Below the pieces are notes generated by a model that saw nothing but the letters and a program-made list of their open reading frames with translations, did no database searches and had not been told where the DNA came from. The position numbers and the translations under genes are program-made. A DNA stretch of 5,449 nucleotides from assembly GCA_919902475.1 (NCBI GenBank), contig CAKKRA010000360.1:1-5449 (forward strand). Reading direction: 5' to 3'. This document shows, piece after piece, positions 4,773 to 5,449 of this stretch (its first letter is position 1; every line of letters starts with the position of its first letter). This stretch comes from Nitrospiria bacterium (GTDB lineage: Bacteria; Nitrospirota; CAKKRA01; 9FT-COMBO-42-15).

Positions 4773-5449
4773 ACTTTATAAGAGACCCTTTCCCCAAGCA
4801 GTCCTGTCGGCTTAAAGATTAAGACGAGGACAAGTATGGCAAAGGCAAAGACATCCTTATATTCGCTTGATATGTAGCCTGCGCCGAGCGCCTCAAGAAG
4901 GCCGAGAAGAAGACCGCCGAGCATTGCGCCGGGGATATTGCCAATGCCGCCGAGCACTGCTGCTGTAAATGCCTTTATGCCTGCGACATATCCCATGTAA
5001 AAATTCGCAATGCCGTAATACATGCTTATCATCACGCCTGCTGCGCCTGCGAGTATGGAGCCGACAAGAAAGGTAATTACAATTATCCTGTTAGTATCTA
5101 TGCCGAGAAGCCCTGCCATGCGCATATCCTGTGCAGTTGCCCTCATTGCCATGCCGACCCTTGTCTTTTTTATAAACCAAGTTAGGCCTGCCATCATTAA
5201 AACAGAAAGTGCCATTATCAATATCTGTGTATATGTGATATGCGCATCAGCGATAATAAGGCTGCCCTGAATCTTTAATTCATGCGGAAATATCTTGTCC
5301 CTTGCGCCCTGCGACAGCATCACATAGTTCTGCAAAAAAATGGACATGCCAATAGCGCTGATGAGGATAGATAACCTTGGGGCATTGCGGAGCGGCCTGT
5401 AGGCAATCCGCTCTAATGTTATGCCGTATGCGCCTGTAAAAATTATTGC
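4769..5449 (-). CDS. livH: Branched-chain amino acid ABC transporter permease LivH, 5'-truncated by window edge
   Basis: This is the second inner-membrane permease of the importer. 226 residues are visible of an expected 290-310, so roughly 70-80 N-terminal residues lie beyond the right edge. The frame runs open to position 5449. The ATG at 5347 is internal, because the codons upstream encode the LivH hallmark ERIAYRPLRNAPRLSILISA (visible residues 13-32), followed by IGMSIFLQN. Further landmarks are the coupling loop MRATAQDMRMAGLLGID (102-118), GIKAFTAAVLGGIGNIPGA (157-175) and the C-terminal FKPTGLLGE (212-220). Membrane helices are evident at about 74-93, 122-144 and 202-213. It should pair with LivM, with LivG and LivF as motors. 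The substrate-binding protein gene is not visible and would be expected upstream, outside the window. Confidence 0.95.
   Translation of the reverse strand, partial: AIIFTGAYGITLERIAYRPLRNAPRLSILISAIGMSIFLQNYVMLSQGARDKIFPHELKIQGSLIIADAHITYTQILIMALSVLMMAGLTWFIKKTRVGMAMRATAQDMRMAGLLGIDTNRIIVITFLVGSILAGAAGVMISMYYGIANFYMGYVAGIKAFTAAVLGGIGNIPGAMLGGLLLGLLEALGAGYISSEYKDVFAFAILVLVLIFKPTGLLGERVSYKV

Overview
The window looks like a piece of a bacterial chromosome with moderate GC content (low-to-mid 40s per cent by eye). It is tightly packed, with good Shine-Dalgarno (SD) sequences and several ATGA-type or longer gene overlaps. A branched-chain amino acid ABC transporter operon, a DUF4160/DUF2442 pair, and GC-rich hairpin and GATTACACAGATT-type intergenic repeats together suggest an environmental Gram-negative lineage such as Nitrospirota or a deltaproteobacterial-grade group. 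That placement is only an impression; nothing here fixes the taxonomy.

Layout. Positions 1-1280 are read on the + strand. First comes the 3' two-thirds of a histone-deacetylase-superfamily hydrolase, cut by the window edge. An 82-bp gap follows and carries a good sigma70-type promoter. Then comes a two-gene unit: a DUF4160 gene broken by a 7-bp tandem duplication, and an intact DUF2442 gene overlapping its end. The two strands converge across only 20 bp (1281-1300), where I see no convincing terminator. Positions 1301-5449 are read on the - strand. Going along that strand from the right edge, the genes are livH (5' end outside the window), livM, livG and livF, followed by a 118-bp gap containing a repeat and then a small class I SAM-dependent methyltransferase.

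How the genes work together. LivH and LivM are the two membrane permeases, and LivG and LivF the two cytoplasmic ATPases, of a HAAT-family importer for branched-chain or other hydrophobic amino acids, or amides. The periplasmic binding protein (LivJ/LivK type) is not in the window and would be expected upstream of livH. livH/livM overlap by 4 bp and livG/livF by 8 bp, so translation is probably coupled. livM and livG are instead separated by 110 bp, filled by an inverted pair of GC-rich hairpins.

Main points of interest. (1) livF has no ATG, GTG or TTG codon upstream of its Walker A motif; the best start is a CTG placed 7 nt after a perfect GGAGG. (2) The DUF4160 gene is frameshifted by an exact duplication of ATATACA, and removing one copy restores a normal 88-residue protein. 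(3) An intra-operon repeat abuts, and may supply, the livG ribosome binding site. I found no convincing evidence of a wholly new multi-gene system; apart from these local peculiarities the window is ordinary.
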